From Ditylenchus dipsaci (Eukaryota; Nematoda; Chromadorea; Rhabditida; Anguinidae), in contig SADC01000378.1 of assembly GCA_004194705.1 (NCBI GenBank), positions 1-64,000 on the forward strand: DNA of 64,000 bases, written 5' to 3'. Position numbers and translations under genes: made by a program. The notes under the pieces were generated by a model. It was not told the origin of the DNA and made no database searches. It was given only the letters and a program-made list of their open reading frames with translations. Below are positions 1 to 12,686 of this stretch, one piece after another. The first letter of the stretch is position 1; every line of letters begins with the position of its first letter.

Positions 1-430
1 GTAGAAAACCACCTGAATGCCATAGATGTCCACTCGAGTTTGCCGTAGGAGTCTCACTGGGAAGCCATAGAAGTGAATTCTAATGCCATAGATGCCATGA
101 GATGCCGGAGCAGTCCACTTGAAATGCCGCAGCAGTCCACCTTAGATGCTTTAGAAGTCCCCGAGATGCCGTAGAAGTCCACCTGCAAATCCATAAAGTC
201 GATCTGAGATACCATTGATGTTCACCTGAGATGCTTTAGAGGTTGCACGTGAAGCCATAGAAGTCTAGCTGAGATGCCGATTGAAGATCCATCTGAGAGT
301 CATAGAGTTCCACCTGAGATGCCGTAGAAAGTCCACCTGAAATGTCACAGAAGTCCGACCAAGATGCTTTAGAAGTACAGAAATGACGAGAAGACAATTT
401 GGCGTTGCCGATGAAGTCCACAGCTATGCC
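1..430. repeat. 22-bp minisatellite
   Basis: Degenerate head-to-tail copies of a unit close to GATGCCGTAGAAGTCCACCT with small internal indels. The array appears to begin before the window. No reading frame is conserved across the units, so it is read as non-coding satellite-like DNA. Confidence 0.85.
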
Positions 431-1922
431 TGAACACATAAAATACACAATGAAGCTTTAACTTAAAAAATACCAGACATTTGCACACCTAAAATTCAGA
501 CCAATTTAGTCATACTGAACAAATAACATGAATAAGACTATCGGACAGGAAGATACATTTAAATAATTTGGCGCCAAATTTAATTTGAATTTAAAAGGGC
601 CCAGATGTTAGTACCTGGACTTTTTTCCTGAGTTCAAAAATGTGCTCACACTTTCAGCCATTCCCACTATATTTCAATTTAGCGATTTTTGCTTATTCGA
701 AAGCTGACATAATCATTTAAATCCTAGACCAAAAAAATCTAGATGGATAAAAAATTGGGAAAAAAATTGAAAAGAAGTTAAAATTTTTGACCAAATTTTT
801 ACCGAAAACTCAAGTGGCAAATATTTTTAAAAAAGTCGACTTTTGGTGGCTGATAGCCAGTTTTTGGGCTGGGCCAAAAATTACCGCTGGCCATTTTCAA
901 TTATGGGGATTCATGATCTCATGAGAATTCATGTTTCATGATCTCATGAGAAACAATAAGCTCACAAAATGCTTGTTCGATTTTTTTTGTCTTAAACGAA
1001 AACTTGACTTCAGGCTAAATTCTAGGAGTCTTGTATACACCTTCCAGTTCTATCTTTTTTCAATGTACATGTCAATTTTTCGCCGACCCGTTTTCTATTG
1101 GGCTTTTTTCTACGATTCTACGATTTTTGAGAAAATGACCACTTAAATTAAAGGGACCTGCCAAAATGATGCTACTTAGATTAATATAGTCTGAGCCTTT
1201 ACAATTTTATTTATTTGTCCACGCGTTTAGTGACTGTCTGGAATCAGAATTTATGAGGAACCAGTTAGAAATTTTTTACATTTCAGTATTACATTTACTG
1301 TGCACATTTCAGTACATAGTATCTGCACAAGTGATAGTCGAACCTGTGACCTATGGCGATGCGTATATAAATTCCCCTTCCCCCTTTAAAAAAATCTTTC
1401 ATTACTATCAGTAGTAAAAATAATTTTGTCGGCTGGCGGCGGTGCCGGCTGCCTTAAAATCGCCGTCGCCGCCAGCAGCTTTGCCATTCAAGTTCCTTTT
1501 CACTCGTTTTTCTTATGCATTAGTTCTTAATTGCTGGAACCTCAACGCTGCTCTAAATTCATCCTTTATAACTTTATTCTCCGAATTTTCAGATTAACAG
1601 GTTAGAATTCTGTTAATAGCAGACTACCGTATTTCCTCTAATATACACCCACTCTAATGAACCCCCCCCTCAACTTCCAGTGTCTGTATCTCGAAATAGA
1701 CTGAATATTCTGCAAAGCTGTTTTTCGTTGTTTCTTAGTTCTAACGAGCTCTACCGATTTAACATTTCGGATTTGGTTGAATCTACAAAATTAATAGAAT
1801 GACTGTAATAAACCCGGCCGGATAGATCAGACGGATCAGGCTAATCAGGCTGGATCAGTATCTGATGAATGGAAAACGGGTCGGCGGAAAATTGACATGT
1901 ACATTGAAAAAAGTTTATTTAT
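431..1922. other. AT-rich non-coding stretch with repeat fragments
   Basis: No gene is supported. Visible pieces are a twice-repeated palindromic motif TTCATGATCTCATGAGAA near 910 and 935, a short GC-rich block at about 1,431-1,490 resembling the GC-rich MITEs elsewhere in the window, and a lone CCGTATTTCCTCTAATA transposon end near 1,628. Confidence 0.6.
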
Positions 1923-2205
1923 TAACCGAAGGCTGAAAAAAAGAACAAAAGAGAAAAGATACTAAGGCCAGAGCGAAGATGACAAACCGAGGCTGAAAAA
2001 AAAGAAAAATTAAACGAGGCTTTAAGAGAAAAAAATTTAAAAAATTTTAGAATAAAATAATTTTTAGTATCAGTAACAGGATGAGCATTTTAACCGAGGG
2101 CTGAAAAAACTAACAAAAGAGAGAAGATATCAAGGCTTTCAAACCGAGGCTGAAAAAAAGGAACAAAGAGAGAGATACCTAAGGCTTGAACCGAGACGCC
2201 GCCAG
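1923..2205. repeat. Imperfect purine-rich tandem repeat
   Basis: Four to five degenerate copies of a unit starting ACCGAGGCTGAAAAAAA and ending in AGATACTAAGGC. Units vary in length by indels in the A runs. It ends in a short GC-rich inverted segment around 2,200-2,222. Non-coding. Confidence 0.7.
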
Positions 2206-3019
2206 TGCGCCGGCGGCGCCGAGTATGCTTTGGATGCATGGAGAGAGCTTGGAGTTGAGATGTGCACACCACATACTAGACGGAGTTTTTGTATTCGAAT
2301 TTTTGAATCCTGTATTGAACAGCGGAGTCGTGTTCAGCGAAGTCGATTTGCTTATGAAACTATTTTTAAACTCAGAGCCACTGTTGAATTTCGAATTGCG
2401 CTCAAGACAGTGTAAGGTTAAATTTGAAAATCAAATATTCATTGTTCTGAGCGAATTCAAATTTGTCAGTGACTTCTGAATTTTAAAAACTAGTTCATAA
2501 GCAAATCGACCTCGCTGAACAGAATCCAGTGTCCGAAAAAGGGTAACATGCGCAAAGAGGAAATTTGTGACCTAACTTATACATCATTTTGCATATTTTG
2601 CCACGGTTTCATAACAAAGTATGCTCTATTTTGTGTCGAAATACCGTGAGGTCTGCAACTTTTTTGTGTGAAAAGTTTAGCTAGGACTGTCTGAAGTTAA
2701 GTTACAGTTTGTCGAAAGTCAGAGATAGATTATGAGAAATCCATTTCCTAACAAAAAAGAAGTGATTCATATTGAATAAAAACCAGGCTATATTTAGTAT
2801 CAATTAGAAAGCTTAGCTCATCGCTGACATTTTGGTGTATTGTGAGCGTGGATGCCATTAACAATCACGACGCACTACTTGAAAACTGTGGTTATACAGC
2901 TGCATTTCGACATTTACAACTTGTACTTCCGGAGCTTTTTTTCACCAACTTCGTAAATGATTGAAGCGGAGAAGGACCCGCACCATCGCGTTCACCATGA
3001 AATTCTGGGTCAAAATACC
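2206..3019. other. Non-coding stretch
   Basis: No supported gene. A segment near 2,340 and its inverted counterpart near 2,490 (AAGCAAATCGAC... GCTGAACA) belong to a dispersed motif also seen near 16,510 and 34,850. Confidence 0.5.
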
Positions 3020-3600
3020 GGTCTCGATTCTATTGGGCTTGTTCGAGTTTTAAGCATTTTGAAATTCGACCATTTGCCTGATGTGTGTTTTGGTGACTGA
3101 GCTGGGCAAAAAGAGCCTCTAAATGCTTTTTGTTCAAGAGTCTTGCTCGGAATTATGTCAAGATAAGTGAGTGCGGCGCATCTTTTACCGACCAAGCCCC
3201 CTGCGCCCTTTAGGGCGCAGGGGCTTGGTTGCTTAGGGTGAGATGCGCGCACCCAATACCTTAGACGCAAATCACTCGAAAGGTGACTCTCGATGCATAA
3301 CAAATGTATGCATACCAGAGCTTATTTATGCGGTAGGCCCCGCAACAAACTATGTTCATATCTTTGTTTTTGTTCTGAATAAGCCCCTTTTTTGGGCATT
3401 TCCATTAATACAGCTTTAAATCCTTTCAAGAAATGGTCGAAATAAGTACTTTTTGTTGGTCCAAAACTTGAGTTTTGATTCACCAGAGCTCAAAAATAAT
3501 GTCTTTTTTGGCTTTTGATGCGTTTTTGTAGTCGTATAGGGTGTTGGAAACATTAAAAAAAAGTTTAAATCTGGGGGGGGGGGGGGGGTGGGATTATGCA
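3020..3600. mobile_element. Hairpin-cored MITE, copy 1
   Basis: Core hairpin at about 3,192-3,228 with arms AAGCCCCCTGCGCCC and GGGCGCAGGGGCTT. It is flanked by family sequences: GAGATGCGCGCACCCA on one side, and a block containing GCATACCAGAGCTTATTTATGCGGTAGGCCCC on the other, which ends in a long G run near 3,575. The same arrangement recurs near 15.2, 44.8, 51.9, 57.2 and 58.3 kb. Confidence 0.7.
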
Positions 3601-5079
3601 AGTAGCCAAAGTCAGTCCAAAGATCAATGCGTCTAGCATATTGTCATATATTTAAACCGCTGAAACTCATTTTTTTACTAAATTAAAATACTGCATAAGA
3701 ATCAGCTAACATCAACCAACCGTTGCCGTGTTAATGCATCGTGCGATGAATTAATCAGCTTACCCATACATAAATATCGAGAAATAAATTATCACAGTTT
3801 TTTTTTTCGTCTTGCCACTTTGTGTGCTTATCGGATGATATTTATATCTTTCTAAGGGTGTCCAGAAAAAAAAACTACTTCTAAGAGGTTCTAGACTATT
3901 TGATATTTAATTTTTTGAACATATGTCATTTGTAGCCCTGCCATTGTATGCAATGAAAAAATTTCATCGCTGAAAAAAGAATTAGAATAACTGACAACTA
4001 AAAAAATGAATTCGAGTCGCGGAATTTTTGGTTTTGTTAAAGGGGTATGCTCCCTTTTCAAATTTGTCCGTTGCCAGTTTCAATTTTTTCATAATCATCT
4101 GAACGAAGAATTTCATTTAGTTTCTAGCAAACTACACCTAAAAATTAAATTCTAGGCCTTGTTTTGTTCGAGGCAGATTTAACATTCGCACAGAAATTCA
4201 ATGCTTGGAAAAATTTCAATTGCGGGAAAATTTTTGAGCAGGTGAGCTGCTACTTCAAAACAGAGAATTTGTAACAATAATTATATTCATGCTTTTTTCG
4301 CGATAATGTTTTGAACACACTTTTTGCTCTTGCTTTCCTTTTCGATTATGACATTTAACTCTTCCGGATTTTTTTCAGAAGGTCATCATTTCAGAAGTTA
4401 ACAGGAATTTCGAAAAATTGATTCTTTCCATTCTCAGTTTTCTTTCTTCAAAAAGTCATCATTCAACTTTCAGAATTAAATTTTTTCCGTAAAATGGATC
4501 TGGTATTCTGGATATGTATAGAGATAGAGAATTCGCAGGGCTAAAAATAAAATATATTGTTTACTTATTTTCCTACAGTTTCTGCCCGCCCTGCGGGTGG
4601 GATTTTTTTTCGATAACGTTTGTGCAATAATTATTCACATTGTGACATTTTAAATTCAATGTACCAAAAAACCTTTCACTCAACGAATTTTGAAAATTTT
4701 GAGGTTCTCGATACAAATTTTTGTTTATAGCAAAACGATAGAAACTTCCGGAAAGAAGCGCGTCAAGATAACAAGCTTGATAGGACATTAGAAATTTTTA
4801 AGCAGTCTCAAGCAACGATAACATTTTACTATTAGTAAATTATCGCGCGACATTTCCTATTATCTTTCGCTGAAATTCAGTTGTTTCGCCTGACTTTCAC
4901 TAAAAGTTAGAAGAAAATCTTGCGCTACAAATCCTATATGGTAAATGTTGGTCGAATCTTTAACCACTTCTCCAACTCGATTCTGCACGAAAAAATATAA
5001 CATGAACAGCAGAATTAGCAGATAGATAAACACAAAGAGTCTTTTATTTTTCAACCATCGTTCTTTTACTGAGTAACCG
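3601..5079. other. AT-rich non-coding stretch
   Basis: Read on both strands. Short open frames exist (for example 4,573-4,788 and 4,860-5,084 on the minus strand) but lack flanking splice signals or a recognisable product. I see nothing else here. Confidence 0.5.
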
Positions 5080-6765
5080 AGCAAAAGAGAGAGACTGAAT
5101 TTCGAAGATTAATATTGAAACTTGCCAGAACACAGCATCACCGTACCACGAATGACCACACGCGGGTCAAGCATCTTGATTCTTTGCTTTTCTTGAGGCA
5201 CCACCGAGTCGAATGAGAAAAACTGAAGACAAAGATTAATATGAGACATGAGGAATACAAAATCACCGTATCATGATGACGCCACGCGAGTTTGAGCACC
5301 TTGTATCTTATCTTGTTCGTTGAGGCACCACCAAGTCGAATAAGAGGACTGAATCAGAAGCTTTTATGAGACACAGAGAAATGTCAAGGAGAGAGACTGA
5401 AGATAAAAATTTCATATTGAGACATAAAGGAATACAACAATCACAGTACCTTGTATGACCCCACGCGTGTAGCATCTTGATTCTTCGCTTATTCTCTTGA
5501 GGCAACACCGAGTCGATGAGACAGACTGAAGACAAAGTCAATAAACATAGAGAAAATACAACAATCACAGTACCTTGTATGACAACCGCGCGGGTTAGCA
5601 TCTTGATTCTTCGCTTATTCTTTGAGGCAGACGAGTCGAATGAGACAGACTGAAGATCCAGATTCATATGAACATAGAGGAATAACAAAAATAACTGGTA
5701 CATGAATGACCACACGCGGGTTAAGCATCTTGATTCTTCGCTTCTTCTCTTGAGCAGACACCGAGTCGAACGAACAGACTGAAGATAAAATTTTATATTG
5801 AGACATAAAGGAATACAACAATCACAGACTGTATGACCACCACGCGTTGTTAGCATCTGATTCTTCGCTTTTCTCTTGGGCACCACCGAGTTCATACCAC
5901 GAAGAAAAAAAAGAGGACTAAAGGAGAAGATTTAGACTGATCATGGAACAGTTTCCAGACTTGAATGGCCACCCTTGGTTTAGCACCTTGATTCTTCGAC
6001 ACTTCTTTTGAGACACCTAAAGAGAACAGAGACTAAACCGGAAAAAGATTTATATAAATCATAGAAGCATGAAACAGTTCAGTACCATGTTGAATACCAC
6101 TCGGGTTCGCACTTTGATTCTTTGGACATTTTCTTGACGTACCGACAGAGGAGACTAAACCAAAAGTTTATCTTGAATAACAGAATAAATAGTATCATGA
6201 TTGACCACACTTGGGTGAGTGCTGCTTCTTCGTACTTTTCTTTGAGAAACTACGAAGAAAAGATAGACTAAACCAAAAAGATTTATCTTGATACAGATCA
6301 AAAATAGTATCAATGATTGGCCCACCACTCGACGTAGAGCTTGCTTTGATCTTCGGCACTTCTGTGAGACACTACGAAAAGAAGAGAGACTAACCGAAAG
6401 ATTTATATTAAATCATAGAGCATGAAACAGTTCCAGTCATGATTCTTTGACACTTCTCTTGAGACACACGAAGAGGAGAGAAACAAACCGAAAAAACTAT
6501 ATTGAATATAGAAGCATGAAACGTTCCAGTACCCTGTTGAATACCACTCGGGTTTAGCCTTGATTCTTCGGCACTTTTCTTGAGGCCACGAGAGAGGAGA
6601 GAGACTCAACCAAAAGTTTTTTATTGATTATAGAAGCATGAATCGTTCCAGTACCATGATTGGCACCACGGGTTGAGTTGCTTGATTCTTCGGTACTTTT
6701 CTTAAGAAACTACGAAGAAAGAGAGACTTAACCGAAAGATTTTTAGAAACACAGATAGTCAATAC
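5080..6765. repeat. About 125-bp satellite array, 13 or so units
   Basis: The landmark CTTGATTCTTCGC (with variants) recurs near 5174, 5299, 5475, 5600, 5729, 5856, 5988, 6112, 6224, 6346, 6440, 6559 and 6681, mostly 112-132 bp apart. Each unit also contains CACCACCGAGTCGAA, AGACTGAAGA and a stretch ending GTACC...GTATGACC. Units diverge progressively from left to right. A 195-codon open frame on the minus strand crosses several units, but it is not conserved in frame and looks accidental. Confidence 0.85.
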
Positions 6766-6867
6766 TGAATTTTAGAAACAAAAATAATGAGAACTCAAAG
6801 GCGTAATCTCGGTAGAACATTTACTTATTTTTGCGAGACACTTTCAAACGACAATTTTAAGACACAA

Positions 6868-6935
6868 CGTACACCTACCGTTACACACCGTTACACACCG
6901 ACACACACCATTACACACACACAATTCTCTTTTAT
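6868..6935. repeat. ACACACC-rich microsatellite
   Basis: Repeated TTACACACC and ACACAC units, a simple-sequence tract downstream of the 125-bp satellite. Confidence 0.7.
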
Positions 6936-7219
6936 ATAGACTAGTCTTTGGGCCCGCTACCGCGGGCCGCCGGGGCACTCAATCCTTTTTTCTTCTTCCC
7001 CTTCCTCATACTTCTACACTACTCCTCCAACTTCTTGTATTGTAGAGCCCTGATGATTGACAATTCAGTTTGGATGACCAACGATGATTGGAAGTTAAAA
7101 GTGAGAGCTTGCACTGTAGGGTTGTGTATGATTAACTATTGGATTGTAGGTAGTTGTAGGCCTGTGGATGATAGGAAATGGGTCGATGGATTAGATCATG
7201 GGAGGTGAATGCAAATGAT

Positions 7220-7560
7220 TCGATGATCAATTGAACAATTGAACAAATGTCAGAAGCCCATTGAATTTCAGATGGTTGAGCATAATTGGATGAAATAAAT
7301 TAGATCAGCAGTTGATCATTTCAAATGGATGTGCTGACAACCCAGTCGAATCAATTCAAATAGATTGCCAAATCTAGCAGTTGAATCAATTCAATGAATA
7401 GATTGACCAATCCAGTCAGTTGAACCGATTCAGATGGATGGATTGACCAATCCAGCATTTGAATAGTTCAAATGGTTAATTGATCATTCAGCAGTTGATC
7501 GTTTTTAAATGGTTGAATCATATCAGTCAGCCCGTTGAATTAGAATTCAATCATGATATA
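7220..7560. repeat. Degenerate TTGAATCAATTCAAATGG minisatellite
   Basis: Repeated blocks of the type GTTGAATCAATTCAAATGG followed by ATTGACCAATCCAG, about 55-60 bp per unit with strong divergence. No gene. Confidence 0.7.
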
Positions 7561-8062
7561 CGAAAAATTTTGAATGATTGAAAAAAAAAATCGAAAAATT
7601 ACAAAAAAGTCAAAATAATTGAAATGACTCGAAGATTTGAAAAATGTAGGCCTCATGCCCGCCTTCGCTCCAAGCATAACCATTGAGCTGGAGAGGAGAG
7701 AGCAGACACGCGCCCCACAAAACCTAAGAATGAATGAATGACTGAAATATTTGTTTATATAGCCAAATGACTAAAAAAGAAATTTTGGTCTCGAACAGAA
7801 AAAACGTTGAAATGAATGTGCCAGACACACACACCACACACATGTCTCCTTTGTACTTACGGATTTTCTATTATCCTATTTTCTATTTCATTTTTTCGTC
7901 TCCATAGTTTCGAACTTGCAATTGCTCAACTCAAAACCAACATGAATTTATTGAATAATGTTTACTATCCACATAAAACGCCTTTTTAACACAATTATTT
8001 ATATATAACCATCAACAACGTTTTTTTTAAATGAATAAATATGTCTCTTTACCAAAAATGCA
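7561..8062. other. Non-coding stretch before the palindrome
   Basis: AT-rich sequence with no supported gene. The palindromic partner of the sequence just left of 8,063 would lie beyond the window end, so the true outer boundary of the left arm may be to the left of 8,063. Confidence 0.5.
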
Positions 8063-8423
8063 AAATTACTTAATATATGTTAGAAAGCTTACAGTCTCAC
8101 CTTTTAAACAAGTTTCTTGTTTCTTTCTTTTATTATTTATTAATCAAATTTATAATTTAACGCCTAATGTTATGATTATTATATTGATTATTGATTTTAT
8201 GATACCGCATTTAATCTAATAGGCCGCAGTTTTCATTAGCCTGACAGTCTCTAATAATCCGGCACATGGAAGGTGATCCGTATTATGAACCAACAGTCTT
8301 CAATAATTCGACATCTCAAATGACGATTTTGATAATTTAAAAAAATTGTTGACAGTCTTATTTTTGAAAGGCATTTTCTTCAAAACTGTACGCTTCTTCT
8401 TCCCTCGTTTTTTTCGAAATTTC

Positions 8424-9045
8424 GGCGCTACCGGAATATTACACTCCCAAAAATTTTTTTTAAAGTTTTTTAAAACACCCTATATCGACCTAAAATTGGC
8501 TCAGAGCTCGGAAAAGACATTATTTTTAAGTTCTAGTCAATAAAAAATTGAGTTTGGCCACCCAAAAATACCTATTTTTGACGTTTCGCGAGGTATTTAG
8601 GCTATTTCGGGTGGGATAGGACGAAAATAAACCAATTCAGTGTAAAGGAAGATTTTGAACATAGTTATGTTAACTGGGGTCTATCGCATGAAGAAACTCT
8701 GTTGCATACCGTAATTCAATTTATTCAATGATTCAATTTTTTGAAGACTCCTCTTTGGCAAGTTACCCTCATTTGAAGCCAGTGAGATGAGCTACAAAAT
8801 AAATCGTGACTTGCCTAACAGTGGTCTTCAAGCATAGGTCAAACACAATGCCAGAAACCGTTTTTGAATTTAGGGGCCGGCTTATTAGAGGAATTACGGT
8901 ACATTTTTATGCATCCAGAGTCACTTTTGAGTAATTTGTCTAACAAGGAACTATGGTAGTGACTATGTGATTCGAAAAACCTATATACCATTCGATAGAG
9001 AATCGAAAATGCTTTATTGACATTTCGACCTACTCCGGTAGAGTC
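8424..9045. mobile_element. Left-arm MITE with 8-bp target duplication GAAATTTC
   Basis: Ends GGCGCTACCGGAATATTAC and ACTCCGGTAGAGTC lie between duplicated GAAATTTC at 8,416-8,423 and 9,046-9,053. The opposite arm has only a short remnant ending in CCCCGGTAGCGCC near 63,613. A smaller inverted-repeat segment (TACCGTAATTC... ending GAATTACGGTA, about 8,707-8,903) is nested inside. The GTAGCGCC ends relate it to the hairpin-cored family. Confidence 0.8.
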
Positions 9046-9723
9046 GAAATTTCTAGTTTTGGTCTAAATCTGAAGAGGAGAGGATTCCAAGTTCCTATTC
9101 ACAGTACCACTTCTTTGGATGTCGAAATAGTCTGGTTGAAATTCAACGAATGTCGAATGCCTAAAATGTGGTTATTGCGGCCAAAATGTGGAAAAATGTG
9201 GTTCTTATGCATAAGTTTTTAACTTTTTTACAGGTTCATCACCCCAGACGTAATCATTGAAATTTGGCTTACAAATGTCAGCGTCTCATTGACTAACTTT
9301 TTTTGCCACACTTTTTTAAATTTGATTCTTTATCTAGTACATAATTTGTCGCGCTTCCTGTATCTGTATCAAAAAAAACGTGGCCGGGCGACCTTTAGGC
9401 ATTGAAACGGTTTTTGTATTAAAACTCCTGTCCTTGAAAATACGACTTGTGTTTTAATAGCTTATTTCTTAAGTAAATGTTTTGATATGCAAAATTGTTA
9501 TTTACTTTGAAATGCCCGCTTAATCTGCGTAGAATCGTATATATATTTGTAGAGGTCTTAAAACTGTATACACAAGAAAAATAACTAGATTTTAGGCATT
9601 CTATTTGCGCCGAATTTCAAGTTCACCATATCTCGACATCAGAATATAAAGTTGGCGTTTCTGTGAAAAACTAACTCACACTTGTCTTCTCTATCAAAAA
9701 ACATACTGAAAATTTTGAAAATA

Positions 9724-10228
9724 CGGGTGCGCAAAAGTTCTGCAAAACTTCAGACTCCACTTTAGGCACGTATTTAAGCATTTTAAAATTCTGAAATATA
9801 GTTTTGCTTTTGCGGCTTTGCCAGCTTTTGCTCTTTTGAATGACTATCGGCATTTATTTCACTCATCAAATGACACCATTAGCATCAATACATTTTTTGA
9901 GTATTTTTGGAAAATTGTCAATGGCATTCTGATCATCTTCTGTGAATAGCATCCCATTCTTGCGCGAGCTAGCTTTTCACGAGCGAAACTTTTTGGTGGG
10001 ATGCTATTCCACAGAAGATGATCCAGAATGCCATTGACAATTTTCAAGAAGACTCAAGAATGTATTGATGCTAATGGTGTCATTTTTGATCAGGTGAAAT
10101 GAATGTTCGATATGTCATTCGAAAAAGCAAAAGCAAAGCTACAAAACCATTTTTAGAATATTTAAAATACTTAAATTACGTGCCTAAAGTGGAGTCGGAA
10201 TTTGTTGCAAAGCTTTTGGCGCACTCGT
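9724..10228. mobile_element. Left-only Tc1/mariner-derived palindromic MITE
   Basis: Terminal inverted repeats begin CGGGTGCGCAAAAGTT and extend over 50 bp, flanked by TA at both ends. The right arm has the empty site (GAAAATATTGAGG in the matching orientation). The interior is built of two inverted copies of a mariner-transposase C-terminal coding tail, with ATTGACAATTTT and ATTGATGCTAATGG recognisable on each strand. The transposase proper is absent. Confidence 0.85.
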
Positions 10229-10550
10229 TATCGAGGGGGGAAAAAATCATATGATCGGTCTAGTTTTAATGAAAATGTCTTCTAAGAATTGTAGTAGAAA
10301 ATTTCTTTTAAAGATATTTGTTTACGTTTTGCGTTAATTTTTCCTTTTAAACTTTGGCAGGCTTAATTAAAAAGTTCAGTCTGAGGTCAATACGTGCTAT
10401 AGCATACTGCCATTATATATATATACCTTTATACCTGTGCCGTTAGATGAGCGAAAATGCATGTCTAGAATACAGCTCGGGCAAGGAACTACCTCGCTAA
10501 ATTTTTTAAAAAGTGCGCGTAATTCTGACACACCCTATATATGTAAAAGA

Positions 10551-10720
10551 ATCAAACCTCGATATACCGCCACCCCGATACAACGTGACCTGGATATAAG
10601 CCACCATTAAATTGTTTCGTTGGTTTTGCCTACAGTAAGGCGAAACACACCTCGATACAATGCCAGTAAGTGTCGCTGCTACAAATAAAAGGGCTCTCGA
10701 TATACGCCATCTGGTGATTT
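10551..10720. mobile_element. Remnant of pogo-like MITE
   Basis: Contains CAAACCTCGATATACCGCCA and a second CTCGATATACGCC end, matching the end type of the better preserved elements at 22,931-23,290 and 48,922-49,600. Boundaries are approximate. Confidence 0.45.
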
Positions 10721-11861
10721 TTAGATTATTCTCAGTAACTTCAACGAGGCAAATATCGTTTAAATTATCATTTCTGTGCTAAAAATTATAAAGAGTGGAT
10801 TTTATAGCAGTATGTATTCTGATGTGATTTTATGCTTTGGTGTAAATTTTGGGTGACGTTCTTCTCGTCCGCGTCATTTCATCCTCGGTCATTTCGCCCC
10901 CGGTCTTTTCGTCCCAAAAGCGCCAATTTGAATTTTCAAACAGGTGTAAATCCTTGTAGCGGCAGACATTTTTTCCTTGAATGACAGTCATAAATTAGTA
11001 GTTATAAGACCCACGTGCCTCAGGATGATAAGGTAACTCCCTGGTACCTCTCTAAATGGTTATCCACCTCCTGAATCTGAAATATTGGATTTAATTGAAG
11101 TAATTAAAAATCATTGTACCTATCCAGAATCGTGTCAGAACACGTTTTGATAATGTTTGATAATAATAGAATAATGCTTAGTGATGGTGCTAGCTGAAAT
11201 GAATTTTCACCTCATATTGATCCACTTTTGACCTAAATTGTTTGTATTTCAGGAAAGACAAATAAAATAAAATTTTCGAATAAATAAAAAATTTCAGGGT
11301 GAAAAAAAGGCAATCTTTTGAAAGAGGTTATCACCTCTGATTATGCTAATAACGACTCATGTTTTCTTAATTTTAGGTTTGTTGAAGCGCGAGGTTGCAT
11401 GTTTCTATCGTTATTTTTATAAATAAATTTTAAATATTCATGTAAATTATTTGAGTAATTATTAGCCAATTATCGATTTTTTTTGTCATTTTTATACTGC
11501 CTTAACTGTAATAGCGATTTTCCAAAACCCAAAAGTCTCTGGTATCGACAACCTAGAGATTGATCCGGATATGAACTAACGTTTTTATGATTCGACTCCA
11601 AAAAGACATTTTGATGATTGTATCATAAAAATTCAATTATTTTATTTTCAGCAGCAAATATAGATGAAAATATCTCGTAAATCTTTCAATGTCGAAGATT
11701 AAATCACATCAAAAATGCCAAGAAACATAAGTTTCTTACAGCTTTTCATAATTAACGACAAAGGAGTACTATTCTGGTTATCCGATCCATATCCAGCCTG
11801 ATCACATCTGAGAAGTGATAATAATTCTAGCGCCACTAGAATGTACTTTTGATTAACGATA

Positions 11862-12044
11862 CAATCGAACCTCCCAATAACGATCACCCGAGGACGGCCT
11901 CAGTGATCGTTATTGGGAGGTGATCGTTATTGGGGTGGTCGTTGTTCGAGATTTCAGTTAATATAGACCAACCAAAAGTTTTTTCGGTGATCGTTAATGG
12001 AAGGTGTCGTTAATGGGGGTGATCGTTATTGGGAGGTTCGACTG
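11862..12044. mobile_element. Left-only pogo-like MITE with TA duplication
   Basis: Ends CAATCGAACCTCCCAATAAC and GTTATTGGGAGGTTCGACTG are inverted repeats. Internal sub-repeats ATCGTTATTGGG occur several times. TA flanks at 11,860-11,861 and 12,045-12,046. The right arm shows an uninterrupted TACTTATTCACC at the matching position. Ends of the CAGTCGAACCTC type are known from Tigger/pogo-like elements. Confidence 0.85.
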
Positions 12045-12097
12045 TACTTATTTACCTTGGTCACATATGAGAAGTGGTAATATTAGTGCCACTAGAA

Positions 12098-12686
12098 GTA
12101 ACTGGTACGAGATAAGTTCGTCCAGAAAATTCAATCGCATCTTGCAATTTTTTTTTTAATTTTTAACTATTCTGTTAATACAGTTTTGTAACCCCTGATC
12201 TGCTCTTTCGAATGACATAAAAATATTTGATTTCAGTCATTAAAAGACCGCCATTTGCATCAATACATTTTCTAGTCTTTTTAAGAAATTTTCAGTGGCT
12301 TTTTGGATCATTTCTTGCGGAATTGCATTCCATCTCTCTTAGCAGGGAAGCCTTCAAGTCAGCAATTGTTTTGTTTGGCTTGGCGCATCAGGTACAGCCA
12401 CACAAAGTAGTCCATTACTGTCACACTGTCGAAGCTTCACTCGTCAAAGAATGGATGAGATTCCACAAGAAATGATCCAAAAAACCATTGACAATTTTCT
12501 CAAAAGACTCAAGAAATGTATTGATGCAAATGGTGGTCATTTTGTTGAGTGAAATAAATGTTGATATAACGTTTGAAATAGGAGGTCCAGGGCTACGAAA
12601 TGATATCAAAATCTGATCTATGTGTTAAGATAATAAGAAATATGATAGTCTGAAGTTTCTGGACGAACTTATCTCGCACCAGTTAC
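12098..12686. mobile_element. Mariner-tail palindromic MITE (left copy)
   Basis: Terminal repeats GTAACTGGTACGAGATAAGT and its inverse end at about 12,686. The interior carries inverted copies of a transposase C-terminal coding tail. On the plus strand near 12,440-12,550 the frame (with frameshifts) reads like ...NFLKRLKKCIDANGG, a typical Tc1/mariner terminus. The homologous element at 61,554-62,525 carries an extra nested insertion. Confidence 0.8.

Noticed and set aside
931..1146. 71-codon frame on the plus strand
   Set aside because: AT-rich, no splice signals, no recognisable content.
5308..5895. 195-codon open frame on the minus strand in the satellite
   Set aside because: It follows the repeat units but changes frame between them, and its composition mirrors the repeat. 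Treated as accidental.
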